NCBI GenBank assembly: GCA_024233285.1
Contig: JACKPU010000004.1
Coordinates: 186,001-250,000, forward strand
Length of the DNA: 64,000 nucleotides
DNA from: Opitutaceae bacterium
GTDB lineage: Bacteria; Verrucomicrobiota; Verrucomicrobiia; Opitutales; Opitutaceae
Direction of reading: 5' to 3'
The notes under the pieces are model-generated. The model was not told where the DNA came from. It was given only the letters and a program-made list of their open reading frames with translations, and searched no databases. Below, in pieces: positions 51,695 to 59,596 of the stretch. How positions within the stretch are numbered: the first letter of the stretch is position 1; each line of letters opens with the position of its first letter. Made by a program: the position numbers and the translations under genes.

Positions 51695-52711
51695 TCAGAT
51701 CGTGGTTTGCGGGTTGGGGAGGCAGTTGCCACCTCCGCCCGGACGCCGGTCACCCGGAGAATTTACCGGCAGATTGATGGGAGGCGGTGGGGGCGGAGGA
51801 TTCCGTCCGCCCGATCCTTTAGTCCCGGTGCGGGCTCTCGAAAGGACGGCGGGCAAGGCGGCTATTCCGGCGGTCTTGATGGATTTGATCATCCACGCGA
51901 TCTGCTGCACGGCGTAGAGTTGTTGGAGACCCGAGGTTCCGCCGGAGGTCATGGGCGCGCCTGAACAGATCAGGGCCTGCATCAGAAAGGGAGTGCCGAG
52001 GGTGCCCAGGATGAGCCAGAGGGCTCCGAGCAATCCACCGAGCAGGCTTGCATACGAGGCGGCAGTGATATCGCCCGGGGCGATGCCATAGGCCATAGCG
52101 AGGTTCTGCTGATACGCGGAAAGCAGGTGATACGCCACCAGTTCGGTCACGGCGAAACCGAGGGGCCAACTCAGCACGGCCAAGGTCTGTTGAATATACC
52201 GCGATCCGGTCGCGGCCAGCGACGGGATGAGCAGCAGGCCCATGGCTATCGGCAAAAACAGATAGCAAAGCAGTTTTAGGATATACTGCAGCAGCAGGAA
52301 GGGCAGCTGCAGCAGGCTGGCGACCAACACGACTAGCTTGGCGATCGCCCACAAGGTGGCGCGGTAAAGCGATTCACCAATCTGAGTGATGCTGAAGTCC
52401 GCCGGACTGTCGGTCACGCTGTCGCGCAACAAGGTTGCCGCGCGCATGGGATGGTCCGTGTAACCGCTGTGCACGGTATTCGCGATTTGCAGAAACAGTC
52501 GTTCCACCCAGCCAAACCAATGCGGGAGGGTGGCGATCAATCCGATGACCAGAATGCAACGCACAAACGGACGGGCCAGACTCTCCAGATCGGCCCGGGC
52601 CCGGTGCACGTGCAGCATCAGTCCGGCAACCCCGACAAAGAATACGATGAAGCGCAGGCTGTTGCTCAGTTCGAGAATAGTGTCGCGCAGGCCTGGGGCA
52701 AAGTTGTCCAT
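51695..52711 (-). CDS. VirB6/TrbL-like polytopic T4SS membrane protein
   Basis: The 338-residue protein has 6-7 hydrophobic segments (around residues 20-40, 50-65, 120-150, 150-185, 215-245), compatible with VirB6/TrbL. A hydrophilic C-terminal tail is rich in Gly and carries a seven-Pro run (NPPPPPPPINLPVN). VirB6 proteins form the inner-membrane part of the DNA channel. TrbL proteins also tend to have low-complexity tails. It follows the small membrane protein with a 1-base overlap. Confidence 0.75.
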   Translation of the reverse strand: MDNFAPGLRDTILELSNSLRFIVFFVGVAGLMLHVHRARADLESLARPFVRCILVIGLIATLPHWFGWVERLFLQIANTVHSGYTDHPMRAATLLRDSVTDSPADFSITQIGESLYRATLWAIAKLVVLVASLLQLPFLLLQYILKLLCYLFLPIAMGLLLIPSLAATGSRYIQQTLAVLSWPLGFAVTELVAYHLLSAYQQNLAMAYGIAPGDITAASYASLLGGLLGALWLILGTLGTPFLMQALICSGAPMTSGGTSGLQQLYAVQQIAWMIKSIKTAGIAALPAVLSRARTGTKGSGGRNPPPPPPPINLPVNSPGDRRPGGGGNCLPNPQTTI

Positions 52712-52956
52712 CAGTTGCGTCCCTCCTCGGGCTTTTGCCGCGCGGCGTCGCTGCGCAGCGTTTCGACCATGCGGCGATCCGCGGGGTCAGCCTGGCTGTA
52801 GTCCGCCTCAAGATCCAAGGTGATGGCTCCCTGCCATTGGTTCACGGCCTGATCGGTCTGTCGGGTATCCACTGCCGGAGCAGCAGGCTTCTGCCGCCGG
52901 ACAAGATATCCGCAGAGCGCGAGGCCAAGGATCAGGATGAGCAGTAGCATCTTCAT
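52711..52956 (-). CDS. Small single-pass membrane protein of the T4SS operon
   Basis: The 81-residue protein has an N-terminal hydrophobic helix (MLLLILILGLALCGYLV) and a charged remainder (DLEADYSQADPADRRMVETL). Position between TrbJ and TrbL corresponds to the small trbK-like genes (entry exclusion or accessory) in P-type systems, but no lipobox is present and homology is not evident. It is coupled to both neighbours by overlaps. Confidence 0.6.
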   Translation of the reverse strand: MKMLLLILILGLALCGYLVRRQKPAAPAVDTRQTDQAVNQWQGAITLDLEADYSQADPADRRMVETLRSDAARQKPEEGRN

Positions 52957-53771
52957 GGCCGGCTGTAGTGGTCGGCGCCGAGTTGCACGCTCTGTTGCCA
53001 GGCATTCACGAGCGCCTGACTTTGCTGTTCCTCGGCGATTTGTTTCTCCAAGCGGTCCGTCTGTTCCTTGGCCCGCTGGTTTTCGTTTTCGATCTGTTGC
53101 ATCCGGAGCGCCTCGGTCTGGTCGCGCCGCGCATTCACCAGGTGATAGAGCTGGCCGTTGATCGCGTTCGCGTTGACCGCGAGCTTGTCAACCTCGGCCT
53201 GGGTCCCGGCGGATTTCAGTCGGTCCAAGATGCCCGCGAGATCGGTTTGCAGTTCCGCCTGTTGACGCAGCGTTGTGTCGTAAATCTCCGCCGCCTGTTC
53301 CGCCTGCCTTTCCACGGCGGCATAGCGCCGGTAAGGAGTCGTTTGACGCTCGAAGGACTGTCCCAGCACGGTGTGGTCGTCCAACTTTGGATAAATTCCT
53401 TCGGCTGAGCGCTGCAGCGAAGAGACGCTATTCGCCAGTTTGCGGATCTCGCGGAGGGTCTCGCCGTATTCACGGGCCAATTGCTCGGGACCCAGACGGT
53501 CGAGAATCAACTGGCCCCCGGCCAAGGTGGGATTGCCCAAGACTTCACGGATGCGGCGCTGTTCGGCCAGCTGCTCCTCCAGTTGCCGGATTTGATTTTG
53601 CAACGCGGTCAATTGCTCGCCCCATTTTTTGAGGACCTCCAGATGGTTCGCGGCTTGGGCCGACTGAATCCCCAGATTTACCGAGGTATTGACCGGATCA
53701 TTGACGATCCATTGGGCCCGGAGTCCGGCCGTGGTGATACAAATGAGCAGGATGTAGGAAAAATACTTCAT
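52953..53771 (-). CDS. TrbJ/VirB5-like periplasmic T4SS protein
   Basis: The 272-residue protein has signal peptide MKYFSYILLICITTAGLRA. The mature start WIVNDPVNTSVNLGIQSAQA, followed by long coiled-coil helices (LKKWGEQLTALQNQIRQLEE and the final ENENQRAKEQTDRLEKQ region), matches the TrbJ pattern of an IVxDPxN motif followed by helical repeats. VirB5/TrbJ acts at the pilus tip or as an adhesin in donor-recipient contact. It is next to a small lipoprotein and the VirB4 gene. Confidence 0.85.
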   Translation of the reverse strand: MKYFSYILLICITTAGLRAQWIVNDPVNTSVNLGIQSAQAANHLEVLKKWGEQLTALQNQIRQLEEQLAEQRRIREVLGNPTLAGGQLILDRLGPEQLAREYGETLREIRKLANSVSSLQRSAEGIYPKLDDHTVLGQSFERQTTPYRRYAAVERQAEQAAEIYDTTLRQQAELQTDLAGILDRLKSAGTQAEVDKLAVNANAINGQLYHLVNARRDQTEALRMQQIENENQRAKEQTDRLEKQIAEEQQSQALVNAWQQSVQLGADHYSRP

Positions 53772-54022
53772 GGGTTGAGGGGAGCGGGGATGCTTTGGAG
53801 GTAAGGGGTTCGGATGACGCCTTCCTCGATCCGCTCAGGTACTGGGATGAGGAGAGTGTCCGGTGCGATGAGATGGGGCCGGGGCCGGTGAGCTTCCTGT
53901 TGGGCGTGATAGCGGGCCTCGGCAGCGGCTTCGCGTAACAGCACCGCCGGGTCCGGCGGTGATTGCACGGTGCAGCCCGTCAGTGCGATCGGGAGCACCC
54001 AATTAAGCGGAGATTTCGGCAT
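53768..54022 (-). CDS. Small lipoprotein of the T4SS operon
   Basis: The 84 residues have a lipoprotein signal MPKSPLNWVLPIALTGC (lipidation at Cys17) and a Pro-rich, His-containing mature part. Such small lipoproteins in T4SS operons serve as VirB7-like stabilisers of VirB9 or as entry-exclusion factors. The 20-base overlap with VirB4 and 4-base overlap with TrbJ show it belongs to the operon. No family can be assigned from the sequence alone. Confidence 0.65.
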   Translation of the reverse strand: MPKSPLNWVLPIALTGCTVQSPPDPAVLLREAAAEARYHAQQEAHRPRPHLIAPDTLLIPVPERIEEGVIRTPYLQSIPAPLNP

Positions 54023-56618
54023 GGGATGGCTCTAGGTTGGGTTCGAAGTGTAACAGGCTCCCGCACTGCGGGGGCTGCGACGTGGGCGTGAACAAACAGA
54101 AGGCGGAATGCCGTTGTCCGGCGGACAGCTGCTCCGGCAGCGGATAGCGCTGGATGGCTTCCAACGCATTTTCCGGCAGGCCCAGATCAACGGAGAGGTC
54201 CGCGAGATCGTTGCGGTCGGACTGCCGCATCAGGAAAAATTGCTTGGCGTTGCCGATCACCGCCGGGCGGATGCTCGAGTCCTTGAAGCGGGCATACTGT
54301 TGCACGATGCTGACCGCCCAGCAGTTGAACTTGCGCAACTGGGCATAGCTTTCTGCGACGAGCTTTTCCCCGCCGGGTATGTCCATGAACCGCGCGACTT
54401 CTTCAAAGACGATGCGCTTACGTTGCGCCCGCGGCAGGCTCAGGATGTGTTGACGCGCGAACCCGGCGATCAACAGGCCGATAGCGGCTTTGAGTTCCAC
54501 CGCCGGCTCTGGCACATAGCCGAGTTCAAAATGTGCCACCGACCGCTGCAGCGAAACATTGGTGATGCCGTCGAAGAGTTGTCCATAGGCTCCCTCCCGG
54601 CCCCAAGCCCGCAGCAAGGTCGCCAAGCGGTCGATTTCGGCCTTCGGGTGTTCCGGCAAGCGGGCATGGGCCAGCAGATCCACCAAGGCGCCATGGGTGG
54701 GATGATCTTCCGGTTTAAACAGTGCGCAGGCCGTCTGGCTGACCAAGTGCTCGGTGGCTGGATTTTGGCCGAACGTGGTCAGGTCCTGTTCGGTCAATGA
54801 GTCCCATAAGGACTGCGCTTGATCATCCCCACCGACTCGTCGGTCGCGGAATTCGGCAAAGGCCTCCAGTGGAGTGGTGCCCAACGGCATGGACTGGCGC
54901 CACTGGTGTGCGGCGCAGGCCAGTTTTGCCGCATCCGTCGCCGCGGCGGGTTCCCGTCGTGCCCAGTCGCTGTAAGCATCCCGATAGAGTTGATGCAGAT
55001 ACTGGGTCAGCTGGGCGCTGCGCAGGGCCAGCTGTTCCCGCGAATCCGGGATCCCGATCATGCGCGATAGCAGCGCCACGGCGCTGGCCAGATGCAGCTG
55101 GGTCAGCGGGAGACCCTGGGTATCGAGGTAGTTGAGCGTCAGGCTGGAATCCGGATGCACAATGATCGGGGTTTCCTGCAGCGCCTCGGTGAACCGCTTG
55201 TAGGACAATCCCTCTTCAATCAGGACCGTGTAGTCGAAATTGGACGCAGTCTGTAGCAGCAGGTCGTGCATCATCGCCGACTTGCCCGCGCCGGTCATTC
55301 CAAACAGCACGGCGTGCTGGGGGGAATTATTTCGCGTGGTGGTCAAACCGACCAGGTTGCGGTGACTGCCGTCGTAGATCGCCTCGGCTTCCGCCAGTGC
55401 CCCGGTAAAGGTCGCGGAGAACGGCAGGATGTCCGCGAGAAAATTGTCCTCGGCGTAACGTTGCCGGTGGCGGTAGGAGGAATGGGTCCATCCCGGCCAG
55501 GATGAGAAAAAAAGTTTTTTCGCTGTGGTGGGAACGGAGCACTCAAAGTATTGGGCTCCATCCATCGCGTGGATCGCGGCCTGCATTGCCGCCACTTTTT
55601 CTTGGAGAGCATCCTTGGTTCGCGCCCACAGCCGGATGAGGTAGGTGACTTCAAAAGGCCGGACAAAGCCGCCGGCGAGGTTCTCGATCTTGCGCTCCTT
55701 CTTGCACATGGCGACCGCCAGTGAATGCCGCCGTTGGTCGGCGTATTCGCCTTGAAGCCGTTCAATGGCTTTTTCTTCCCGGTTGATTTCGCCGCGCGTT
55801 CCCGCCGGGGTGAGGTTCACCGTGATGCGGTAGTCTAGGAAGGGGAGCCCCGTCAGGTGGGTGACGATGCCCGGTCGGGTGCACTGCGGCCAGCGGTCCA
55901 AGGTCAGGATGGCATGATAGTGTCCATCCAGATGAAAGCCGCCATCGAGCTGACCGATCCCTTCACCCAGCCAGCATTGCTCCTGCAGGGTGAGGGCTGG
56001 ATCCAATGCCGGCCCGGTCTGCCGGTTCCATTCCCGCAAAGAGGGGTTCAGGAAATCCCGCACATACCGGCAATGCTCCTGATCATCCATCGGTTGAACC
56101 GTGGCCTCACCCTGAAAGATCGTGCGCAGAGTCTGTGCGAATTCTTCGAACTGCGCCTCCAGTTCCCCGAACAAGGCTTCGAAATGTTCTCTTAGGCCCG
56201 CCTTGCCCTGCAGGTTGCCGGAATACCGGCTGATTTCGACCGAGAGGAACAAGGCCAGTCGCTCCCGTCGCAATTGCCTGGCTTCCATCCTCGACCAGTA
56301 GCGGGCGAATCGTTCCTCGCGCACCTTGTGCACAATGGGATTGCGGACCGACGTGGTGGCGGCCTCGTAGGCGAGTAGCTCCTGACGATAATCGGCATCA
56401 CAGGACCACTGCAGTTGCAGGCGACGACCGGTTCCCACCAAAGAGAGCAGGGTGCGCACTTGATCCTGAAAGGCATTGAGCCGGTCAAAACTGGCCCCAC
56501 GGACATCCGGGGGCACTATCCAGAAACCCTTGGCGGCAATCCCGCCCTTTTCAGGAAATCCATAGAGTATCAGGTCATGGCTGAATACCCCGTTGGGTGC
56601 GCGGTCATGGGGCTTCAT
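54003..56618 (-). CDS. VirB4/TrbE-family T4SS ATPase
   Basis: The 871-residue AAA+ ATPase has an N-terminal VirB4 domain and a C-terminal RecA-like domain with Walker A (FGMTGAGKSAMMHDLLLQ, about residue 440) and Walker B (RKRIVFEEVARFMDIPGG). C-terminal motifs QQYARFKDS and VIGNAKQFFLMRQ are typical of the family. VirB4 is the universal energiser of T4SS assembly and substrate transfer. It overlaps the VirB3 gene by 4 bases and the lipoprotein gene by 20. Confidence 0.95.
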   Translation of the reverse strand: MKPHDRAPNGVFSHDLILYGFPEKGGIAAKGFWIVPPDVRGASFDRLNAFQDQVRTLLSLVGTGRRLQLQWSCDADYRQELLAYEAATTSVRNPIVHKVREERFARYWSRMEARQLRRERLALFLSVEISRYSGNLQGKAGLREHFEALFGELEAQFEEFAQTLRTIFQGEATVQPMDDQEHCRYVRDFLNPSLREWNRQTGPALDPALTLQEQCWLGEGIGQLDGGFHLDGHYHAILTLDRWPQCTRPGIVTHLTGLPFLDYRITVNLTPAGTRGEINREEKAIERLQGEYADQRRHSLAVAMCKKERKIENLAGGFVRPFEVTYLIRLWARTKDALQEKVAAMQAAIHAMDGAQYFECSVPTTAKKLFFSSWPGWTHSSYRHRQRYAEDNFLADILPFSATFTGALAEAEAIYDGSHRNLVGLTTTRNNSPQHAVLFGMTGAGKSAMMHDLLLQTASNFDYTVLIEEGLSYKRFTEALQETPIIVHPDSSLTLNYLDTQGLPLTQLHLASAVALLSRMIGIPDSREQLALRSAQLTQYLHQLYRDAYSDWARREPAAATDAAKLACAAHQWRQSMPLGTTPLEAFAEFRDRRVGGDDQAQSLWDSLTEQDLTTFGQNPATEHLVSQTACALFKPEDHPTHGALVDLLAHARLPEHPKAEIDRLATLLRAWGREGAYGQLFDGITNVSLQRSVAHFELGYVPEPAVELKAAIGLLIAGFARQHILSLPRAQRKRIVFEEVARFMDIPGGEKLVAESYAQLRKFNCWAVSIVQQYARFKDSSIRPAVIGNAKQFFLMRQSDRNDLADLSVDLGLPENALEAIQRYPLPEQLSAGQRHSAFCLFTPTSQPPQCGSLLHFEPNLEPSHAEISA

Positions 56619-56938
56619 TGAAGGTAGCCCTCCTGGTCCGTGCCATGCCTGCTAAAATGTCCCCTGCTGAAGAGGTATTCCAAAAAGTCCCGGTCGTAGC
56701 CGGCCGGTTTGCCCTGTCTGAGTCCCAGAATCCAAGCCAGTGCGATCAGCAGGGGCAGGGTGGCCATGATTCCCGCCAGACTGTAATGCAGCCCGCAAAC
56801 CAAGTTCAGGAATGCGAATCCGGCCAGACTGCCCAGCAGGCTGAGTAAAACCGGCAGATACAGGTTGCCGTCCAGACCAAATACGCGGCCCGTAGAGTCA
56901 TCCGCCGCATTCGTTTCAGTTTGCCGTAGCTCCGTCAT
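56615..56938 (-). CDS. VirB3/TrbD-like T4SS membrane protein
   Basis: The 107-residue protein has two adjacent hydrophobic helices (LPVLLSLLGSLAGFAFLNLV and AGIMATLPLLIALAWILG). Charged tails include YDRDFLEYLFSRGHFSR. VirB3 proteins are small, bitopic or hairpin membrane proteins encoded between VirB2 and VirB4, exactly this position. It overlaps VirB4 by 4 bases. Sequence motifs are few, so size, topology and order make the case. Confidence 0.75.
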   Translation of the reverse strand: MTELRQTETNAADDSTGRVFGLDGNLYLPVLLSLLGSLAGFAFLNLVCGLHYSLAGIMATLPLLIALAWILGLRQGKPAGYDRDFLEYLFSRGHFSRHGTDQEGYLQ

Positions 56939-56940
56939 GC

Positions 56941-57204
56941 CTAGAACCGCGGGGTGATGATCGCATCTTCCAGACCGAAGATGCTGAACAGGGCGCCCAT
57001 GATGGTGGCGGCCGCTGCGATGATGATCCCGGCGACAATACCGGCTTTGCCATCGGGGTCGCCCTTGCTGATGGCGTTGGCACCCGACCAGATTTTGATG
57101 ACGCCCCAGAAGAACCCGAACATGAACAGCACCGCGAGGGCCAAACCGAAGCCGTCCTTCAGTTGTTGGATCTGTGCGAGCGGCGCATTAAGGGCGTTTT
57201 TCAT
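56941..57204 (-). CDS. VirB2/TrbC-like conjugative pilin
   Basis: From ATG 57204 the product has 87 residues with two hydrophobic helices (FGLALAVLFMFGFFWGVIKI and AGIVAGIIIAAAATIMGALF) around a short polar loop (GANAISKGDPDGK). This is the VirB2 pilin hairpin, although a clear cleaved signal peptide is lacking. It is the first gene of the long minus-strand operon and reads away from the divergent promoter region. The pilin builds the conjugative (T4SS) pilus, separate from the type IV pilus encoded downstream. Confidence 0.78.
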   Translation of the reverse strand: MKNALNAPLAQIQQLKDGFGLALAVLFMFGFFWGVIKIWSGANAISKGDPDGKAGIVAGIIIAAAATIMGALFSIFGLEDAIITPRF

Positions 57205-57208
57205 ATAC

Positions 57209-57263
57209 CCATAAACCCATAGGAAAAGTTGCACTTGTCAAACTAAAACGTATGGGTTTATGG
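57209..57263. promoter_or_regulatory. Divergent promoter bracketed by a 13-bp inverted repeat (CCATAAACCCATA / TATGGGTTTATGG)
   Basis: The two perfect arms (57209-57221 and 57251-57263) are symmetric about position 57236. Each contains CCCATA-type half-sites, and the left arm plus one base has two CCCATA copies 8 bases apart. At the centre, TTGTCA (57235-57240) and its complement TTGACA can serve as -35 elements for both directions. Arms would cover the -10 regions, fitting repression of both the transfer operon and the regulator gene. Direct repeats 8 bases apart suit ribbon-helix-helix proteins. Confidence 0.7.
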
Positions 57264-57270
57264 AAATAGC

Positions 57271-57729
57271 ATGCCCACCACCAAGTCTGACCCCGTCAAA
57301 GTAAGTTTCTCATTCTATCCCCAGGATGTGGAAACCCTGACGATGCAGACGGTGGGTTTGCGCCGGCTGGGAGCCGCCGTCCGCCGGGGCACCGTGCTCC
57401 GGGCCTTGATCGAAATTACCTCAGAAACCGAGATGTTCGCGGCGGCGGTGTTGTTGCACCGTGATTACCAATCCAAGGAGGGGCCACGGGAATCAGACTA
57501 TGTCGCCGATTTTCCCACGGTGGATCTGCCGTCCCAGTTGGTTAAGAAACTGGATGCGGTCGTGACAGAACTGGCGGCCAAGGATATCTCGGCGAATCGA
57601 GCCTATGTTGTCCGGGCAATCCTGCGGTCAGCCCCAGCACCCAAGGAGTGGGTGAAGACTGTAGAAAAGTTTCTGCGGGATAACCCCCGTAGACCCCGGA
57701 CGATCAAGCCCAAGCGGTCGGCTAAGTGA
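57271..57729 (+). CDS. Tandem ribbon-helix-helix-like regulator
   Basis: The 152-residue basic protein has two RHH-like units. Residues 9-50 (KVSFSFYPQDVETLTMQTVG then RRGTVLRALIEI) show strand-helix-turn-helix, and residues 83-119 (VDLPSQLVKKLDAVVTELAA then NRAYVVRAILRS) repeat the pattern. Ordinary RHH proteins carry one unit and dimerise, so this could be a single-chain pseudo-dimer. The C-terminal tail is Lys/Arg-rich. It lies 8 bases after the inverted-repeat operator and divergent from the transfer operon, the usual position of an autoregulating transfer or partition repressor. The AAA+ gene starts in its stop codon. Confidence 0.65.
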   Translation: MPTTKSDPVKVSFSFYPQDVETLTMQTVGLRRLGAAVRRGTVLRALIEITSETEMFAAAVLLHRDYQSKEGPRESDYVADFPTVDLPSQLVKKLDAVVTELAAKDISANRAYVVRAILRSAPAPKEWVKTVEKFLRDNPRRPRTIKPKRSAK

Positions 57730-58625
57730 TGGAGGCTGGTCGCCTAGAGCGGTTGCGCTCACTGGAATCCCATCTTCAGAAGCATTTGCTGGGTCAGGAT
57801 CAGGTTTTAAGAAGAGCAGCGGCAATATTTGCGCGGGGTGAATTAGGACTGACCCGGAATAATGGTCCGCGGGGTACCTTTCTGGCGGTGGGACCCACCG
57901 GCACTGGCAAAACCGAGTTAGTGCTCTTGGCGGCGGATTATCTGTTCGGTCCGGGCAGGGTTCGGCGTTTTGATCTGTCGGAATTTCAGCGGGAGGATGC
58001 AGTCGAAAGACTGCTGGGTGCGGATAGTAGTGAAGGGGGGGCGTTTGGTCGTATGGCCGTAGGGGATGGTCCCTGCGTATGGTTGTTCGACGAACTAGAG
58101 AAGGCGCACCCCAAGGTCTTTGATCTCTTTATACAGATATTGGAACCGGGGAGACTGACGTTGGCCAATGGCCAGGAGTTATTATTTGATAATCATTATG
58201 TGGTCTTCACTTCGAATATTGGTGCTCCTGAAGCCATGCGCATGGCGCATTCCAATCCGATCAGTATAGAGCGTGCCGTATTGCGACGAGTGGGGGAGGT
58301 CCTCCGTCCCGAACTCCTGGCGCGAATTCCGGAACAGCTGGCTTTCAACCGGCTGGATTCCTCGGTGCAGCGGGCCATTGCCGAGCTGCATCTCAATCGA
58401 GAGGTCTCCCGTCTAGGGGCAGCAGGGCATGCCTTGACCATCGGCGAGGGGGTAATGGAGTTTCTTTTGCGTAGGGGATTTCATCCCCAGCTCGGCGCGC
58501 GTCCGCTGCGACAAACCATAGAGCGTTGTCTGCAAGATGCCGTGGTGCGAAGACTATTATCCCATGGGATTGGTAGTGGTCATATTACAGCAGATATTAG
58601 TAATATGAGGTTAGACTTGTCATAG
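57729..58625 (+). CDS. Stand-alone ClpB/ClpA D2-like AAA+ ATPase
   Basis: The 298-residue protein corresponds to just the second AAA+ module of Clp/Hsp100 proteins. Walker A GPTGTGKT (55-62), a RRFDLSEFQRED loop, Walker B CVWLFDELEKAHP (116-128), sensor 1 VVFTSNIGA and sensor 2 FHPQLGARPLRQTIE are all present. The N-domain, D1 and middle domain are absent, so it is a minimal hexameric remodeller. Translation is coupled to the RHH gene (TGATG). It may remodel transfer or partition nucleoprotein complexes; that is inference. Confidence 0.85.
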   Translation: MEAGRLERLRSLESHLQKHLLGQDQVLRRAAAIFARGELGLTRNNGPRGTFLAVGPTGTGKTELVLLAADYLFGPGRVRRFDLSEFQREDAVERLLGADSSEGGAFGRMAVGDGPCVWLFDELEKAHPKVFDLFIQILEPGRLTLANGQELLFDNHYVVFTSNIGAPEAMRMAHSNPISIERAVLRRVGEVLRPELLARIPEQLAFNRLDSSVQRAIAELHLNREVSRLGAAGHALTIGEGVMEFLLRRGFHPQLGARPLRQTIERCLQDAVVRRLLSHGIGSGHITADISNMRLDLS

Positions 58626-58677
58626 ATGTTTATATGTGGCATATATACCATCTGTAATAGCGTAACACTATAAAATT

Positions 58678-59046
58678 ATGACATCACAAAAAGTAAAAGC
58701 ACTCGAGGCCGCACGCGCCAAAATCGCCCAACTGGAAGAAGCCGTTGAAAAGGAGCGCGCCAAGGAACTGGCTTCCTTGCCTGCCAAATTTGGCTTCAGC
58801 AGTGCCACCGAATTCATCGCGGCCGTGAAAGCGGCTGCCGGTGGACGTTCAGGCAGCAAGACCAAGTCCGGCAAGCGTCGTCAGCGTGCGGTCATTGACG
58901 ATAAGGTCAAGGCCACCGTGAAGAAGCTGACTGAAGAAGGTAAGACCGGTGCCGAGATCGCTGAGGCGGCTGGGATTTCCGTGCCCAGTGTTCAGAACAT
59001 CAAAAAGGAGCTCGGGCTGGTTAGGTCCAAAGGGAAGAAGAAATAA
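58678..59046 (+). CDS. H-NS-like protein with coiled coil and C-terminal helix-turn-helix
   Basis: The 122-residue product combines an N-terminal coiled coil (residues 3-35, KALEAARAKIAQLEEAVEKE), a basic Gly/Ser/Lys linker (54-70) and a resolvase-type helix-turn-helix (TGAEIAEAAGISVPSVQNIK, 90-109). Domain order resembles H-NS-type nucleoid proteins, but the DNA-binding end is a true HTH and not the AT-hook-like loop. It could be an element-encoded silencer or an origin/centromere-binding protein for the repeat region just downstream. A strong terminator follows its stop. Confidence 0.65.
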   Translation: MTSQKVKALEAARAKIAQLEEAVEKERAKELASLPAKFGFSSATEFIAAVKAAAGGRSGSKTKSGKRRQRAVIDDKVKATVKKLTEEGKTGAEIAEAAGISVPSVQNIKKELGLVRSKGKKK

Positions 59047-59062
59047 TTTTAGCAATCTTCAC

Positions 59063-59097
59063 AAAAAGGGGAGCCTGATCACGGCTCCCCTTTTTTT
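59063..59097 (+). terminator. Strong rho-independent terminator
   Basis: A 13-bp stem (AAAAAGGGGAGCC at 59063-59075, GGCTCCCCTTTTT at 59083-59095) with a 7-base loop ends in seven T residues. It closes the transcript of the RHH, AAA+ and H-NS-like genes. Confidence 0.95.
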
Positions 59098-59316
59098 GTG
59101 GGCAGAAATCCAGCTCTTTCGGAAACTGCAGAAGCGGGCTCCTATTTGATTTGAGCCAAATCCAAGTTTATCCCGGTTGCTCCAAGTTTGCCGGAGGTTG
59201 GAACTAATTGTCTGGGGCACTCAACGTTGTCTGCAATTGTGCACCCAATGCACATTTTGTGCATAAAAGTGAACTGAGTTAACACTGTTTTCTGTGTTTT
59301 CTCTGGAAATACGGGA

Positions 59317-59332
59317 ATCCCATATATGGGAT
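59317..59332. promoter_or_regulatory. Perfect 16-bp palindrome ATCCCATATATGGGAT
   Basis: The palindrome is built from CCCATA and TATGGG, the same half-sites as the inverted repeat at 57209-57263. A shared binding protein, most simply the tandem RHH-like regulator, is inferred. ATGTA units begin at its last two bases. Confidence 0.6.
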
Positions 59333-59371
59333 GTAATGTAATGTATTGCGTGTATGACACGTACTACAAAT

Positions 59372-59389
59372 TGCTACTGATGCTACCGA
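59372..59389. repeat. 9-bp tandem direct repeat (TGCTACTGA, TGCTACCGA)
   Basis: Two adjacent 9-bp units differ at one base. They are followed by TTACC-CGGT-GGTAA, a 5-bp-arm dyad at 59393-59406. A similar 9-bp spacing joins TGTTTTC at 59286 and 59295. Confidence 0.75.
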
Positions 59390-59430
59390 GTGTTACCCGG
59401 TGGTAATTTGTGTGAGGACCTGTGATTTCT

Positions 59431-59550
59431 TGTTAAGAATTGTTAAGGATTCTTAAGATCCTTATGGTTCCTTTGGTTTTATGGAGCCTATAGGCCTTAG
59501 CAGATTTAGAAGTCTTAGAACCTTTAGGAATTCTAGAGTTTCTAGAGGTA
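59431..59550. repeat. Successive 10-bp and 9-bp degenerate tandem repeats
   Basis: Three 10-bp units (TGTTAAGAAT, TGTTAAGGAT, TCTTAAGATC) fill 59431-59460. Six 9-bp units then run from 59497: TTAGCAGAT, TTAGAAGTC, TTAGAACCT, TTAGGAATT, CTAGAGTTT, CTAGAGGTA. TAG recurs at 59498, 59507, 59516, 59525, 59534 and 59543, an exact 9-base phase. Confidence 0.75.
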
Positions 59551-59596
59551 AATCTAGGGATTTCCGGGTTTTTCCATGCATTCTATGGAGGTTCAA

